Translations under genes and position numbers: made by a program
From: an uncultured Aliiroseovarius sp.
Lineage (GTDB): Bacteria; Pseudomonadota; Alphaproteobacteria; Rhodobacterales; Rhodobacteraceae
DNA length: 18,140 nt
Direction of reading: 5' to 3'
Assembly (NCBI GenBank): GCA_938023895.1
Contig: CALJDH010000110.1
Span: forward strand, 1 to 18,140
In this document: positions 1 through 9,526 of the stretch, piece by piece
How positions within the stretch are numbered: position 1 is the first letter of the stretch
How the letters are laid out: every line of letters begins with the position of its first letter
The notes under the pieces: generated by a model
Told to the model about the DNA's origin: nothing
The model's input: the letters and a program-made list of their open reading frames with translations, nothing else
The model's database searches: none

Positions 1-623
1 ACGATCGGGTCATAAACCGTGATGATCTGGCCGGAATACTCGATGGCTTTCGGGACATAGATCTTATCCCCCAGCGCGTCCCGGATCCCGTTCGAGATTG
101 ATGACTTCCCGTTGCCCGGGGGGCCATACATCAAGATCGAGCGGCCCGAGCCAACAGCCGGTCCCAATTGGTCCAATAGGTCGTCCGGTAGGATCAGATG
201 CCCCATCGCGCCGGTCAGCTGTTCGCGGGTCATGGTGATGTTGCGGATCGACTGGCGTTTCACCTGTACGGCATAGACTTCCATCGGAACGGGCATGGCA
301 CCGAAATATTCGGACTGCGACAGCGCATCCAGCGCGCGTGCCTTGCCAGTGTCAGAAAGGCGGTACCCCATTTCCGAACTTTGTGCTCCGGCATGCATGG
401 TGCCCATCGCCTCGACCAAGCCGAGGTCGCGCCCCATGTCGATCAACTCCTGCACCACGCGGGCAGGCACGCACAGGACGCGTTCCAGATCTGTGATCCG
501 TTCCAGATTGGTACGGAACATGGTTTTCAGCAGGATGTCCCGCATCATCACCGTGGTGAGCCCAAGGTCGCTTGCAGTTTTCAGGCCCGGAGGCGCAATC
601 ATATCAGCCTGTTGCACATTCAT
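1..623 (-). CDS. AAA+ ATPase associated with Flp pilus assembly (5' part, runs off window)
   Basis: An open frame reads leftward from ATG at 623 to the window edge without a stop, giving the first 207 residues. The visible protein starts MNVQQADMIAPPGLKTASDL, has a helical, winged-helix-like N-terminal region, and carries a Walker A motif GPPGNGKSS coded near positions 97-123. The rest of the ATPase core (Walker B, sensor motifs) lies outside the window. The protein resembles the alphaproteobacterial family annotated as a predicted ATPase with chaperone activity associated with Flp pilus assembly; that name comes from genomic association, and I know of no proven mechanism. The location near a tad locus supports it, although a plus-strand gene separates them. 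The Shine-Dalgarno before 623 is weak (AAAGAAA). The P-loop is certain; the pilus role is inferred. Confidence 0.8.
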   Translation of the reverse strand, partial: MNVQQADMIAPPGLKTASDLGLTTVMMRDILLKTMFRTNLERITDLERVLCVPARVVQELIDMGRDLGLVEAMGTMHAGAQSSEMGYRLSDTGKARALDALSQSEYFGAMPVPMEVYAVQVKRQSIRNITMTREQLTGAMGHLILPDDLLDQLGPAVGSGRSILMYGPPGNGKSSISNGIRDALGDKIYVPKAIEYSGQIITVYDPI

Positions 624-663
624 TTTCTTTGCCCGATCATTCGTTCAGGTTATTCCATTAATC

Positions 664-685
664 CGTGTATATATGCACGTGTATA
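664..685. repeat. 8-bp direct repeat CGTGTATA, 14-bp period
   Basis: CGTGTATA occurs at 664-671 and again at 678-685, separated by TATGCA, in the short gap between the divergent ATPase gene and the membrane-protein gene. On the minus strand the same bases offer a promoter-like pair TTGTAA-N16-TATACA for the ATPase. It could be an operator acting on both genes; no regulator can be named from sequence alone. Confidence 0.4.
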
Positions 686-749
686 GCTTACAAAGCCTTG
701 CCAGAGAATACATTGACGCTAATCTGGCTACAAAAAAATGAGGGCAGGG

Positions 750-2438
750 ATGAGCGCAAATAGTGGTAAGATTTTGGCGGTCTTTATGGCCGTTCTTCTG
801 GCGGCCTATGCAACCCTGACCTTTTCGAAGGGCGGGTTCTATATCGGCAAGCACGAAGGGGACACGCTGCACCTTCTGCAAATGTTGTTCCGGATGCAGG
901 GCGGAGACCAACCACATTTCGATTTCGTAACCCCGATCGGGATCTTGTCCTTCGCACCAATTGTTGTCTTCCTGAAGGCGGGATACGGCGCTGGGCAAGC
1001 GATCTTGGCGGGGCAATACCTTGTGGCTCTGGCGTTGTTTCCATTCGTATGGTGGGTGGCGAAAAGCCGGTTTTCCGGGGGCTGGGCCTATCTGTACGCG
1101 GCGACGATCCTGATCTTCTGCGTGGCTCTGGTGTATGGTGAAGCCGTGGATGCGGTCTCGATCTCGATGCACTACAACCGTTGGGCTTGGGCCGCTGCCT
1201 TCTTGGCGATCACCGTCGCTATGATCCCGTCGCAGGGCCAGCGCGTCGCGACCGCTGCCGACGGTGTTGTGGTCGGTACGATGATGGTCGTGATGGCGCT
1301 GATCAAAGTGACCTACTTCGCGGCGTTCTTCTTTCCGGTCTTGATCGGGCTGTTGGCACGCGGGGCCGGGCGCACCGTGTTTTGGGCGGTGGCCAGCGGC
1401 TTGATTGCTGCAGGTCTGGCGACGCTGGTCGTTGGTACGCCCATCTTCTGGTTGGCCTATCTTCAAGACCTTCTGAACGTTGCCGGGTCCGAGGTGCGTC
1501 CCCAACCGGGTCGCGACTTTGGTTATGTGGTCAGCGCGCCCGCCTATATCGGCGGATCACTGATCATTCTGGCAGCGGTGGTTTTTATGCGGCAGGCGGA
1601 TCGCAAGTCTGAGGGGTTGATGCTTTTGCTGCTGGCCCCGGCGTTCTTCTATGTCACCTTTCAGAATTTCGGAAATGATCCCCAATGGTTATGGCTTCTG
1701 GGTCTATTGCTATTCGCGCGCCGTCCCGATGCGAGGCTTCGAAACGGGTTTGGCTGGGATTTGCGGCAGTCGGTGACGCTGTGCGCCGTTGCGGCGCTGG
1801 CACTCGCGTCTCCGAGTTTCATGAATCTAGCGGCAAGCCCGTTCCGCCATCTGGCCACGGATGTCGAGAAATACGCCCCGCTGATGCCCGGTTCGGGACT
1901 GCATGAGGATCTTCAGACCTTTGCGCCACGCGCTTTCCAGCTGGATCTGCGTGCGGCGATGGATGGCGAAGGAACGCCCTTTGCACATTACGCCGAGTAT
2001 ACGGATCGGGATAAGCAGGAAGTGACCTTCCAAGACGAAGACTTGTCGTACTGTACGCTGGAACTGGGGATGGTCGCGTGGTTCGAAACCGTCGCCCACG
2101 ACATCGCGGGCTGGGAGGGCGGCGAGGGTGCTGCACTTTTCACGGCAGATCTGCTGTCCAGCTATTGGCTGTACGCCGATCTGGAGCCTCTGAAGCGCGG
2201 TGCGCCGTGGTATTATGGCGAATTGTCGGGGATCGAGAACGCAGACTATCTGCTTGTTCCAAAATGCCCTCTGTCGGCGCCAACGCGGAAATCCATCCTG
2301 GACGAGATCTCGGCGCAAAGCTGGGCCGAGAAGGTGACAGAGGTGCGCCGGACTGACCTTTATACGCTCTACGCCCTACCTGGGGAAAAGGCTGAACCCG
2401 TGGAACGTAAACCCGACCCCGAAGATGACGCTTCGTAG
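750..2438 (+). CDS. Polytopic membrane protein, candidate GT-C-type glycosyltransferase
   Basis: This encodes a 562-residue protein if started at ATG 750. That start is preferred because GAGGG at 740-744 lies 5 nt upstream; an in-frame ATG at 738 would add four residues and has no clear ribosome site. An N-terminal hydrophobic helix (about residues 8-25) is followed by an acidic outer loop containing HEGD (Asp38) and PHFDF-TP-G (Asp58, Pro62, Gly64), then about nine to ten further hydrophobic segments to about residue 360, and a roughly 190-residue, probably periplasmic, tail. An early loop with acidic residues and an FDF..P.G motif is typical of GT-C transferases that use polyprenyl-phosphate sugars, but I do not recognise the exact family. 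The gene lies between the Flp-associated ATPase and the tad locus, opposite to both, so it is transcribed alone. It could instead be a hypothetical membrane protein with no transferase role. Confidence 0.72.
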   Translation: MSANSGKILAVFMAVLLAAYATLTFSKGGFYIGKHEGDTLHLLQMLFRMQGGDQPHFDFVTPIGILSFAPIVVFLKAGYGAGQAILAGQYLVALALFPFVWWVAKSRFSGGWAYLYAATILIFCVALVYGEAVDAVSISMHYNRWAWAAAFLAITVAMIPSQGQRVATAADGVVVGTMMVVMALIKVTYFAAFFFPVLIGLLARGAGRTVFWAVASGLIAAGLATLVVGTPIFWLAYLQDLLNVAGSEVRPQPGRDFGYVVSAPAYIGGSLIILAAVVFMRQADRKSEGLMLLLLAPAFFYVTFQNFGNDPQWLWLLGLLLFARRPDARLRNGFGWDLRQSVTLCAVAALALASPSFMNLAASPFRHLATDVEKYAPLMPGSGLHEDLQTFAPRAFQLDLRAAMDGEGTPFAHYAEYTDRDKQEVTFQDEDLSYCTLELGMVAWFETVAHDIAGWEGGEGAALFTADLLSSYWLYADLEPLKRGAPWYYGELSGIENADYLLVPKCPLSAPTRKSILDEISAQSWAEKVTEVRRTDLYTLYALPGEKAEPVERKPDPEDDAS

Positions 2439-2463
2439 GGAGTACTTCACGCTGACGCTGGAA

Positions 2464-2500
2464 CAAACAAACCCGCAGCCGAGAGCTGCGGGTTTGTTTG
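2464..2500. terminator. Bidirectional intrinsic terminator between convergent genes
   Basis: A perfect 16-bp inverted repeat pairs 2464-2479 with 2485-2500 around the 5-nt loop CGAGA. The G+C core (CCCGCAGC/GCTGCGGG) is flanked by A-rich and T-rich stem ends that can act as U-tracts in either direction. It lies 25 nt after the stop of the plus-strand membrane gene and 17 nt after the end of the minus-strand cpaA, so it should end both transcripts. Confidence 0.9.
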
Positions 2501-2517
2501 ATGTGTCGGTTTGAATG

Positions 2518-3018
2518 TCAGGCGCCGTAGATCAGGCCGCAGACCAGATAAGTCAGGAATGTCAGGCAAATGCTTAATCCCATCGGATAATCGCGCCGTG
2601 ACCAGCTTTCCCAATCCGGAAACATCTCGCGCAAAGGCTTGATGCGGCGAAGAATTCTGTGCGCCGTGAAGCCCAGCACGATCATCGCGGCGAAGATGGT
2701 CAGCACAAGGAACGTATCCTGTAAGGCCACGAAGGGCGCAATGACGGCGGCCAATTTGGCATCTCCTGCGCCCAACATGCGCGCTGCGTTCATCAGAAAG
2801 CCAATCACCAGGATGATGGCGAAATGTGACCATCGCCACAGGTATTCGGTCAGATCCAATGCAACGAGGCCAAGGATGGCAAAGCCGATCAGCAAAGTCA
2901 TGGCGGCCTTGTTGGGGATCTTCATCCGGGCCATATCAGACCACATGATCCAGGCGGACACTGGCAGGGCGAGGGGCAGGAACAGCATCGCTGCCCATTG
3001 TGTCAGGGAGGTGTGCAT
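2518..3018 (-). CDS. cpaA: Prepilin peptidase CpaA/TadV (A24 family)
   Basis: This is a 166-residue inner-membrane aspartic protease that should remove the short leader of Flp prepilins after Gly. Two catalytic aspartates are visible: Asp28 in SDMARMKIPN and Asp86 in the GxGD motif of GAGDAKL. About five hydrophobic segments surround them. The length matches the minimal CpaA/TadV type, which lacks the N-terminal methyltransferase domain of PilD-type enzymes. It is the last gene of the motor/assembly unit, 5 nt after the upstream TPR lipoprotein gene, and is followed by the strong shared terminator at 2464-2500. The substrates are presumably the two pilins coded at 13132-13558. Confidence 0.93.
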   Translation of the reverse strand: MHTSLTQWAAMLFLPLALPVSAWIMWSDMARMKIPNKAAMTLLIGFAILGLVALDLTEYLWRWSHFAIILVIGFLMNAARMLGAGDAKLAAVIAPFVALQDTFLVLTIFAAMIVLGFTAHRILRRIKPLREMFPDWESWSRRDYPMGLSICLTFLTYLVCGLIYGA

Positions 3019-3023
3019 GCGAC

Positions 3024-3890
3024 TTACCCGTTGGTGACGTTGTTTTCCAAAGCTTCAAGCGCGCGCGCGGCCGCCTCGAAATGCTGCGGATGCGTATCGA
3101 TGGCCTCCTGAAGCAGACCTTTGCCGATGGTCACGTCGCCTTGCTTGATGGCGGAAAGAGCAAGCGTGTGCAGAAGCTGCGCACGCTCGACCTGGGTCAT
3201 CGCAATGACGGGCATGTCATATTTTCGCTGCGCGCCCCGTGCCAAGACCAAGTTGTTCTTCGTGGTGAAGCGCTTGGCGTCAAAGCTTAGAGATTGCGAG
3301 AACAGATCTTCAGCGCCCTTAAAGTCCCCGCGGGTCAGCTTGGAGTATCCCCAGTTGTTCAGAACGCTCGCCGGGTTCGTGGTCAGACCTACAGCCGTTT
3401 CATAGAAACTGTCTGCCTTCTTCCAGTCTTCTTTGCTGTCGGCGATCATCGCCTCAAGCCGATAGCGACGGAATGTTTCGTGCGTGGGGGGGATTTTGTT
3501 CAGTTCCGCCTGGGCCTGTTCCCAGTCGCCCGAGCGGATCAACGCATCTGCAAGCGAGACACGGTCTTCGTTGGTGGCACCGGGAAGCGAAACGACTTTT
3601 TTCCAAGCCCCAACGGCTTCCGCTGGACGTTTGGCACGCACAAGTGATTGCCCAAGCCCGCGTTGAAGGTCAATGCGATCAGGATTGCTTTTGACAGCAT
3701 TGCGGAAATAGGCAGCGGCTTCATCCGCGTCCGCGACCGTCAGCATAATGTCGTTCAGATTGCTTTCGTCGATGACATTCAGATCCGCCATGGCACGTTC
3801 GACGTCTTCGCCGGCACCTTCGCGTTGTTGGCATGCCGAAAGAGCCAAAGCGCTGCTTACGCAAAGCACAAGTAGAGTGGGGTGGCGCAT
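3024..3890 (-). CDS. TadD-like TPR lipoprotein (second of two)
   Basis: This 288-residue protein has a lipoprotein signal: a hydrophobic stretch ending in lipobox LSAC, with Cys20 as the predicted lipidated residue. Most of the mature part is helical TPR repeats, roughly residues 55-275, with typical signatures such as AAAYFRNAVKSNP, AVGAWKKVV and SVLNNWGYSKLTRGDFKGAE. TadD-type TPR lipoproteins are needed for Tad secretion, probably helping the secretin or placing subunits in the periplasm. The start at 3890 is supported by AAAGGA about 7 nt upstream. It lies between the other TPR lipoprotein gene (30-nt gap) and cpaA (5-nt gap), in the same operon. Which of the two TPR proteins is the functional TadD cannot be told from sequence. 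Confidence 0.87.
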   Translation of the reverse strand: MRHPTLLVLCVSSALALSACQQREGAGEDVERAMADLNVIDESNLNDIMLTVADADEAAAYFRNAVKSNPDRIDLQRGLGQSLVRAKRPAEAVGAWKKVVSLPGATNEDRVSLADALIRSGDWEQAQAELNKIPPTHETFRRYRLEAMIADSKEDWKKADSFYETAVGLTTNPASVLNNWGYSKLTRGDFKGAEDLFSQSLSFDAKRFTTKNNLVLARGAQRKYDMPVIAMTQVERAQLLHTLALSAIKQGDVTIGKGLLQEAIDTHPQHFEAAARALEALENNVTNG

Positions 3891-3920
3891 GTTCGCGTCC
3901 TTTACTGCTCGTCTCTCCGT

Positions 3921-4541
3921 CTAGATTTCGGACAGTAGCAGGTAGTCACCCGAGCCTCTCCGAACCAGCGAAAATGTATCATTATTGGCTGGATCATAGT
4001 CCGGATCGCCTTGATTGGCGAGCGCCAGGCGTAAATTCTCTCGGATTTCGGCAGATTGGCCACGATCCAGACCAAATGCGATCTGGAATACGCGGGCCGC
4101 TTCGCTGATTTGTCCGGTTTCCATCAGAACAACGCCCAGATTATTCCAGGCCGGCGCAAAATTCACATCAACTTGCGTAGCCCTGCGCAGCAGCTTCTCG
4201 GCTTGCCCCAAACGGCCAAGCTGCAAGTTCGCTGATCCGATCGCTGACAGAACATCGACTGTGAAACCATGTTCTATTGCTGCGCGCTTGTAGGCTTTCA
4301 GCGCAAGTTCATGCTCGCCTGCAGCGGTCAGCCGATGACCGACAATCAGCCCATCAACCGAGTCCTCGAAAGCGTCATATGTCCCGGGGGCATAAGGGCT
4401 GTCTGGTGCCCGCCCAAACCCGGTGGAGTTGGTTTGACATCCGGCCAGAAGCATCATGGAGGTAACAACGGTAATCACGCCAATACGCCCTACGCCTGCA
4501 CGAAGGCCGATATGCGCTGAAAGGGCAGGGCATTGTACCAA
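3921..4541 (-). CDS. tadD: TadD-like TPR lipoprotein (first of two, TTG start)
   Basis: This 206-residue protein has an extended N-terminus, a hydrophobic signal and lipobox LAGC with Cys35. About three TPR units follow at residues 63-164 (KAYKRAAIEHG, AEKLLRRATQVD, AWNNLGVVLMETGQISEAA), then a polar C-terminal tail. The start is TTG at 4541-4539: AGGA sits 7 nt upstream, and the next in-frame Met residues (29 and 30) would leave too little signal sequence. It follows tadC by 30 nt and precedes the second TPR gene by 30 nt. It probably acts as a periplasm-facing pilotin or assembly factor for the Tad secretin. The short length and its place directly after tadC match tadD, but the neighbour also qualifies. 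Confidence 0.85.
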   Translation of the reverse strand: MVQCPALSAHIGLRAGVGRIGVITVVTSMMLLAGCQTNSTGFGRAPDSPYAPGTYDAFEDSVDGLIVGHRLTAAGEHELALKAYKRAAIEHGFTVDVLSAIGSANLQLGRLGQAEKLLRRATQVDVNFAPAWNNLGVVLMETGQISEAARVFQIAFGLDRGQSAEIRENLRLALANQGDPDYDPANNDTFSLVRRGSGDYLLLSEI

Positions 4542-4548
4542 TGTTTGT

Positions 4549-4552
4549 TCCT
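4549..4552 (-). promoter_or_regulatory. Shine-Dalgarno AGGA fixing the TTG start of the tadD-like gene
   Basis: On the minus strand the bases read AAAAGGAACAAACA followed by TTG. AGGA at 4552-4549 leaves a 7-nt spacer to the TTG at 4541, the usual distance, and there is no competing in-frame ATG before the signal peptide. Confidence 0.6.
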
Positions 4553-4571
4553 TTTCGCGCCGAACCTGGCG

Positions 4572-5546
4572 TCAGAACCTGACGTTCTTCAGGGTGAGAT
4601 AAATCTGGTACACAGAAGGACCGATCAGAATGATCAGCAAAGGCGGTACGGTTAGCATCATGGTTGCCAGAGTCATTTTGGTTGGCAACTTGTTGGCCTT
4701 TTCTTCAGCCCGCATGACACGTTTGTCCCGCATCTCGCCGGCGTAAACCCGAAGGGCGTCGGCAATGGAGGTACCAAATGTAGCGGATTGGATCATCACG
4801 GTTACAAAGCTGGCCACGTCTGCCACGCCCGAACGTTCGGACATGTCGCGCAAGACCTGCACACGGTCTTTACCTGCTTTCATCTCATTCGAGACGATGG
4901 TGAACTCGTCCGCCAAGGACGGGTATGAGGGGCGAATTTCCTTCGCGACGCGCAAGATTGCCTGATCAAGCGATTGGCCCGCTTCGACGCAGACCAGCAT
5001 CATGTCCAACGCGTCGGGAAATCCGTTGATGATCTCTTCCTTGCGCTCTTCCACGCGGCGCGTCACCCAATATTTCGGCAACATATACCCGCAGATGCCC
5101 GGCAACAGAATCCACAGAATGCGGGCCTGCGTGGACATTTCCTGTTCATTGGCGGTTTTGAGGATGGTCAAGAACACACCGAACGCCAAAAGGCCGACGC
5201 CCAAGGCAAATTGCATGAAGTGATACGTCTGAACGGCGTTTTTACCGGGATAGCCTGCCTGAAGCAGTTTAAGCTGAACTGCTGAGTATTCTTCCGCATC
5301 TTGCGGTTCGAGAAACGCCGAGTACTTCTCAAGCTTCGTTGACCCTTGGGCGACACGAAGATCGGCTTTCTGGTTGCTCCGTGCCGTGCCTTCGCGCTGC
5401 TTTTTAAGTTTGTCCAGCGGATCAACTTGCTTGCGAAGGACAAAGGGCAAGGTGACGACAACCAGAACAATACCGGCGCCACCCAGTGCAAGAATTGGCC
5501 CTGCGGGGCCAAGCTGTTCAGTCAGGAAGTCAATAATGGATTGCAT
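4572..5546 (-). CDS. tadC: TadC, Tad pilus inner-membrane platform protein
   Basis: This 324-residue protein belongs to the type II secretion F family and with TadB forms the inner-membrane platform on which CpaF drives pilin assembly. A first hydrophobic helix lies at about residues 15-36, followed by a charged cytoplasmic stretch. Two hydrophobic segments lie near residues 110-165, and the family's helical domain starts at LDMMLVCVEAGQSLDQAI and continues past RSGVADVASFVTVMIQSATFGTSIADAL. A final hydrophobic pair lies near residues 290-315. The start at ATG 5546 has an AGGTC sequence upstream. It follows tadB by 12 nt in the same operon. The order tadB-tadC directly after cpaF is the standard Tad arrangement. 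Confidence 0.93.
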   Translation of the reverse strand: MQSIIDFLTEQLGPAGPILALGGAGIVLVVVTLPFVLRKQVDPLDKLKKQREGTARSNQKADLRVAQGSTKLEKYSAFLEPQDAEEYSAVQLKLLQAGYPGKNAVQTYHFMQFALGVGLLAFGVFLTILKTANEQEMSTQARILWILLPGICGYMLPKYWVTRRVEERKEEIINGFPDALDMMLVCVEAGQSLDQAILRVAKEIRPSYPSLADEFTIVSNEMKAGKDRVQVLRDMSERSGVADVASFVTVMIQSATFGTSIADALRVYAGEMRDKRVMRAEEKANKLPTKMTLATMMLTVPPLLIILIGPSVYQIYLTLKNVRF

Positions 5547-5558
5547 GGTTTCGTAGAC

Positions 5559-6527
5559 CTAGACTTTGATGTTCACAAGCATACGCATCACGATGATGTT
5601 GGCGATCAGGAAGCCACCAACGACAAGGCAGGCTGGAATAAAATAGGATGTTTCACGGACATCGTCGTAATAGTTGGGCTGGATCAGGTTGATCATGACC
5701 AGCGCGACAAGAGGGAACCCGGACAGGAAATTGCCGGACCATTTGGCTTCGGCCGTGATAGCGCGGACCCGGCGGAATAGGCGAAAGCGCGACCGGATAA
5801 CTTTGGCCAGACCGTCTAGGATCTCGGCTAGGTTACCACCCGAAGTCTGCTGGATTGTCACAGCCACCGCCAGAAAACGCATGTCCTGATTGTCCATGCG
5901 TTCGGCCATGTTCGCAAGAGCCTCGCCCACGTCACGTCCATAAGCGCTTTCGTCGGCAATCAGTCCCATTTCGGTTCCCAGCGGATCGGGTACTTCCTTA
6001 GCGACGATCTGCACGGCCGACGAGAACGGGTGACCTACGCGCAGCGAGCGCACCATCAGTTCAACCGCGTCGGGCAGTTGCTCCTCGATCATCGACATTC
6101 GCTTCTTGGCTTTGTTGCTGACCCAGAAGAAAACCCCGCCAACGCCCATGACAATAGACACGCCAATGCGCACTGGCAGGCTGGCGGCGGTGGCCACACT
6201 CAGCCCGAAATAGGCAAAGACGGTCAGGGCCGCCATAATGACGATCAGCTGTGTGGGGGTGAACGCCAAAGCGGCCTTTTGCGCTTTGGTGGCCAGAAGG
6301 GAATAGAACGGAATGCCTTGCGCCTTGACGTGCTGGCTCATCTCCTTGCGGAGTTTCTCTAACACTTCTTCGCGGGCTGCACCCTTTTCCAGCATGTCCA
6401 GACGACGGTTCACGCGGCTGTTCAAGCTAATGGATTTTCCGAACAATGTCAGATAGATGCCTTCGACCAGCAGTAGAACTGCCAGAAAGATCAGACCATA
6501 GATAATCGGTTCAGCAGAGATCGTCAT
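5559..6527 (-). CDS. tadB: TadB, Tad pilus inner-membrane platform protein
   Basis: This 322-residue protein is the F-family partner of TadC. The N-terminal hydrophobic helix (residues about 8-28) is followed by a basic linker, two hydrophobic segments at about residues 90-140, and the F domain beginning LPDAVELMVRSLRVGHPFSS. This contains the conserved region GRDVGEALANMAERMDNQD followed by VAVTIQQTSGGNLAEILD, then two C-terminal membrane segments near residues 270-315. The gene begins 2 nt after the cpaF stop, so translation is probably coupled, which fits direct contact between the ATPase and its platform. It ends with TAG, 12 nt before tadC. Confidence 0.94.
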   Translation of the reverse strand: MTISAEPIIYGLIFLAVLLLVEGIYLTLFGKSISLNSRVNRRLDMLEKGAAREEVLEKLRKEMSQHVKAQGIPFYSLLATKAQKAALAFTPTQLIVIMAALTVFAYFGLSVATAASLPVRIGVSIVMGVGGVFFWVSNKAKKRMSMIEEQLPDAVELMVRSLRVGHPFSSAVQIVAKEVPDPLGTEMGLIADESAYGRDVGEALANMAERMDNQDMRFLAVAVTIQQTSGGNLAEILDGLAKVIRSRFRLFRRVRAITAEAKWSGNFLSGFPLVALVMINLIQPNYYDDVRETSYFIPACLVVGGFLIANIIVMRMLVNIKV

Positions 6528-6529
6528 GC

Positions 6530-7999
<1,470 letters not shown>

Positions 8000-8016
8000 G
8001 TTGCCTCCGATAGGAT

Positions 8017-9264
8017 TTACTGGGCTGCAATGTCAGCTTGGTTCAAGTCGTGTACGGATTTAGCAAGCTTCTGAAGCTCTTTTCGCAACACGTTTTTCGG
8101 AGCGGAGTTGGCCAGCGGGGCACCATGATCCCCCGCCTCGGGCACCTGCTTGCCGCCGTCAGGCAGCATCAGCTCGATCGAGATGTCGAGGCTTTCAGCC
8201 AAGCGCTTTACGCGCGATTTTCCGGACAGATCGGTAAACTTGGGCGCGCGGTTCAAGACATAGCGCAGCTTTTCAACCGGAAGCTCTTCGGCTTTCAGCG
8301 CCTTGATCATCCGCAGCGTGTTCTGGGCCGAACGCAGGTCCAGTTCGAGTGTCACGAAATAGACATGCGCCGCTTGCAAAACCGTTTCGGTCCATTGCAC
8401 CAATGTGTTGGGCATATCGATGATGACATAGTCGAAATTGGTCCGTGCCATTTCGACGATCCGCTCGACGTCCTCGACGGTGATCATGTCCAGCGGAAGA
8501 ATGTCTGGTGGAGCGGTCAGAACGTGCAGACGATCTTCATAGGTCAGAAGGGCTTGCATGAAGATCTCTTGATCCATCATTTCGGTATCTGACAGCAGTT
8601 CGTACACCACGTCACGGCGAGGAAGGTCAAGATAGGTCGCGGTCGACCCGAATTGCAGGCCGAAATCAAGCAGACAAACGCGCGGAGGCGTGTTGCCAGC
8701 CACCTGCGTCAATTCCCACGCCAAATTGACGGCAAAAGTTGTCGCTCCGGTGCCGCCAGCCATAGGTTGAGCGGCCAGTATGACCGCTTCACGATTGCCG
8801 GTGGACTTGCGAGGCGTCTGTTCCGGGGTGGTGATCGGGGCTACCGGTTCGACCTCTTTCTCGCGCATGCGCTTGATCGCGTCGTGAAGGGCGCCATCAG
8901 GAAGCGGGTAGGGGACAAATTCTTCGGCGCCCAGCTTAAGCAGCTGGTGCAGCGCAATCGGACTGACCTCTTCGGCGATGACGATCACTTTGATGTTCCG
9001 CTGCACGGCGGCTTTGATCACGGATGCGACAGTGCTTAGATCAGCTTCGTCTTGATCGTCCAGCGCCATGGCGATGAATTCAAGGTCCTTGCCATCTGGC
9101 TGCGAGAAGAACGCAACAGCGTCGTCGATCGGAAGATCGCCCCACGCTTCGCCCAGCTCAGCTTCCATATCTTCGATTAGAAGGTCGAAATTCTGTACAT
9201 CTCGCGAGACAGTACACGCGGTGATCGGTTCGGGATCAGATTGTAGCTCGGCGCTGCCACTCAT
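8017..9264 (-). CDS. cpaE: CpaE/TadZ, MinD/ParA-like Tad localisation protein
   Basis: This is a 415-residue protein with start ATG 9264 chosen because AAAGGA lies 8 nt upstream; the frame stays open to 9399, but that extension is poor in signal. An N-terminal receiver-like domain (about residues 20-135, ending near VIVIAEEVSPIALHQLLKLG) is followed by a linker and a MinD/ParA-type ATPase domain from about residue 157. The P-loop reads AQPMAGGTGATT (165-176): both lysines of the usual KGGxGKT are replaced. Switch-like motifs LLDFGLQFG (198-206) and YVIIDMPNT are present. TadZ proteins place the Tad machine in the cell, often at a pole, and several have atypical Walker A loops. It is the first gene of the motor unit, after a 413-nt gap with a good promoter. 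Confidence 0.93.
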   Translation of the reverse strand: MSGSAELQSDPEPITACTVSRDVQNFDLLIEDMEAELGEAWGDLPIDDAVAFFSQPDGKDLEFIAMALDDQDEADLSTVASVIKAAVQRNIKVIVIAEEVSPIALHQLLKLGAEEFVPYPLPDGALHDAIKRMREKEVEPVAPITTPEQTPRKSTGNREAVILAAQPMAGGTGATTFAVNLAWELTQVAGNTPPRVCLLDFGLQFGSTATYLDLPRRDVVYELLSDTEMMDQEIFMQALLTYEDRLHVLTAPPDILPLDMITVEDVERIVEMARTNFDYVIIDMPNTLVQWTETVLQAAHVYFVTLELDLRSAQNTLRMIKALKAEELPVEKLRYVLNRAPKFTDLSGKSRVKRLAESLDISIELMLPDGGKQVPEAGDHGAPLANSAPKNVLRKELQKLAKSVHDLNQADIAAQ

Positions 9265-9526
9265 TTCCTTGTTCCTTTCATATCCGGCACTGCCGTCTTT
9301 TCGGATCGGGCGGCCGGGTTCTCTCGTTAATTGCGAATCGCAAACACTCATAAAAAAAAGCGCCCTGGAGGAGTGAACCGTCGCAGGGAATCTAGGCAAG
9401 AATGCGGCCCTTCGGCTTCATTATCCGCATTTTATGGACGGTGTGCCCATTTTGGAAGGATCTGTTTCGCCCTTGCGAACGAAAAATTGGAGTTCTACAG
9501 AGCCGCTCTTACCTCAATCAAATCCC

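Noticed and set aside
645..1505. Long minus-strand open frame (286 codons) opposite the membrane-protein gene
   Set aside because: Its product is low-complexity, rich in Arg, His, Gln and Asp, with no domain. It lies opposite a protein with clear membrane helices and is the usual shadow frame of GC-rich DNA.
9265..9399. N-terminal extension of CpaE to an upstream start
   Set aside because: A good ribosome site (AAAGGA, 8 nt) precedes the ATG at 9264, and the extension is Arg/Pro-rich and not domain-like.
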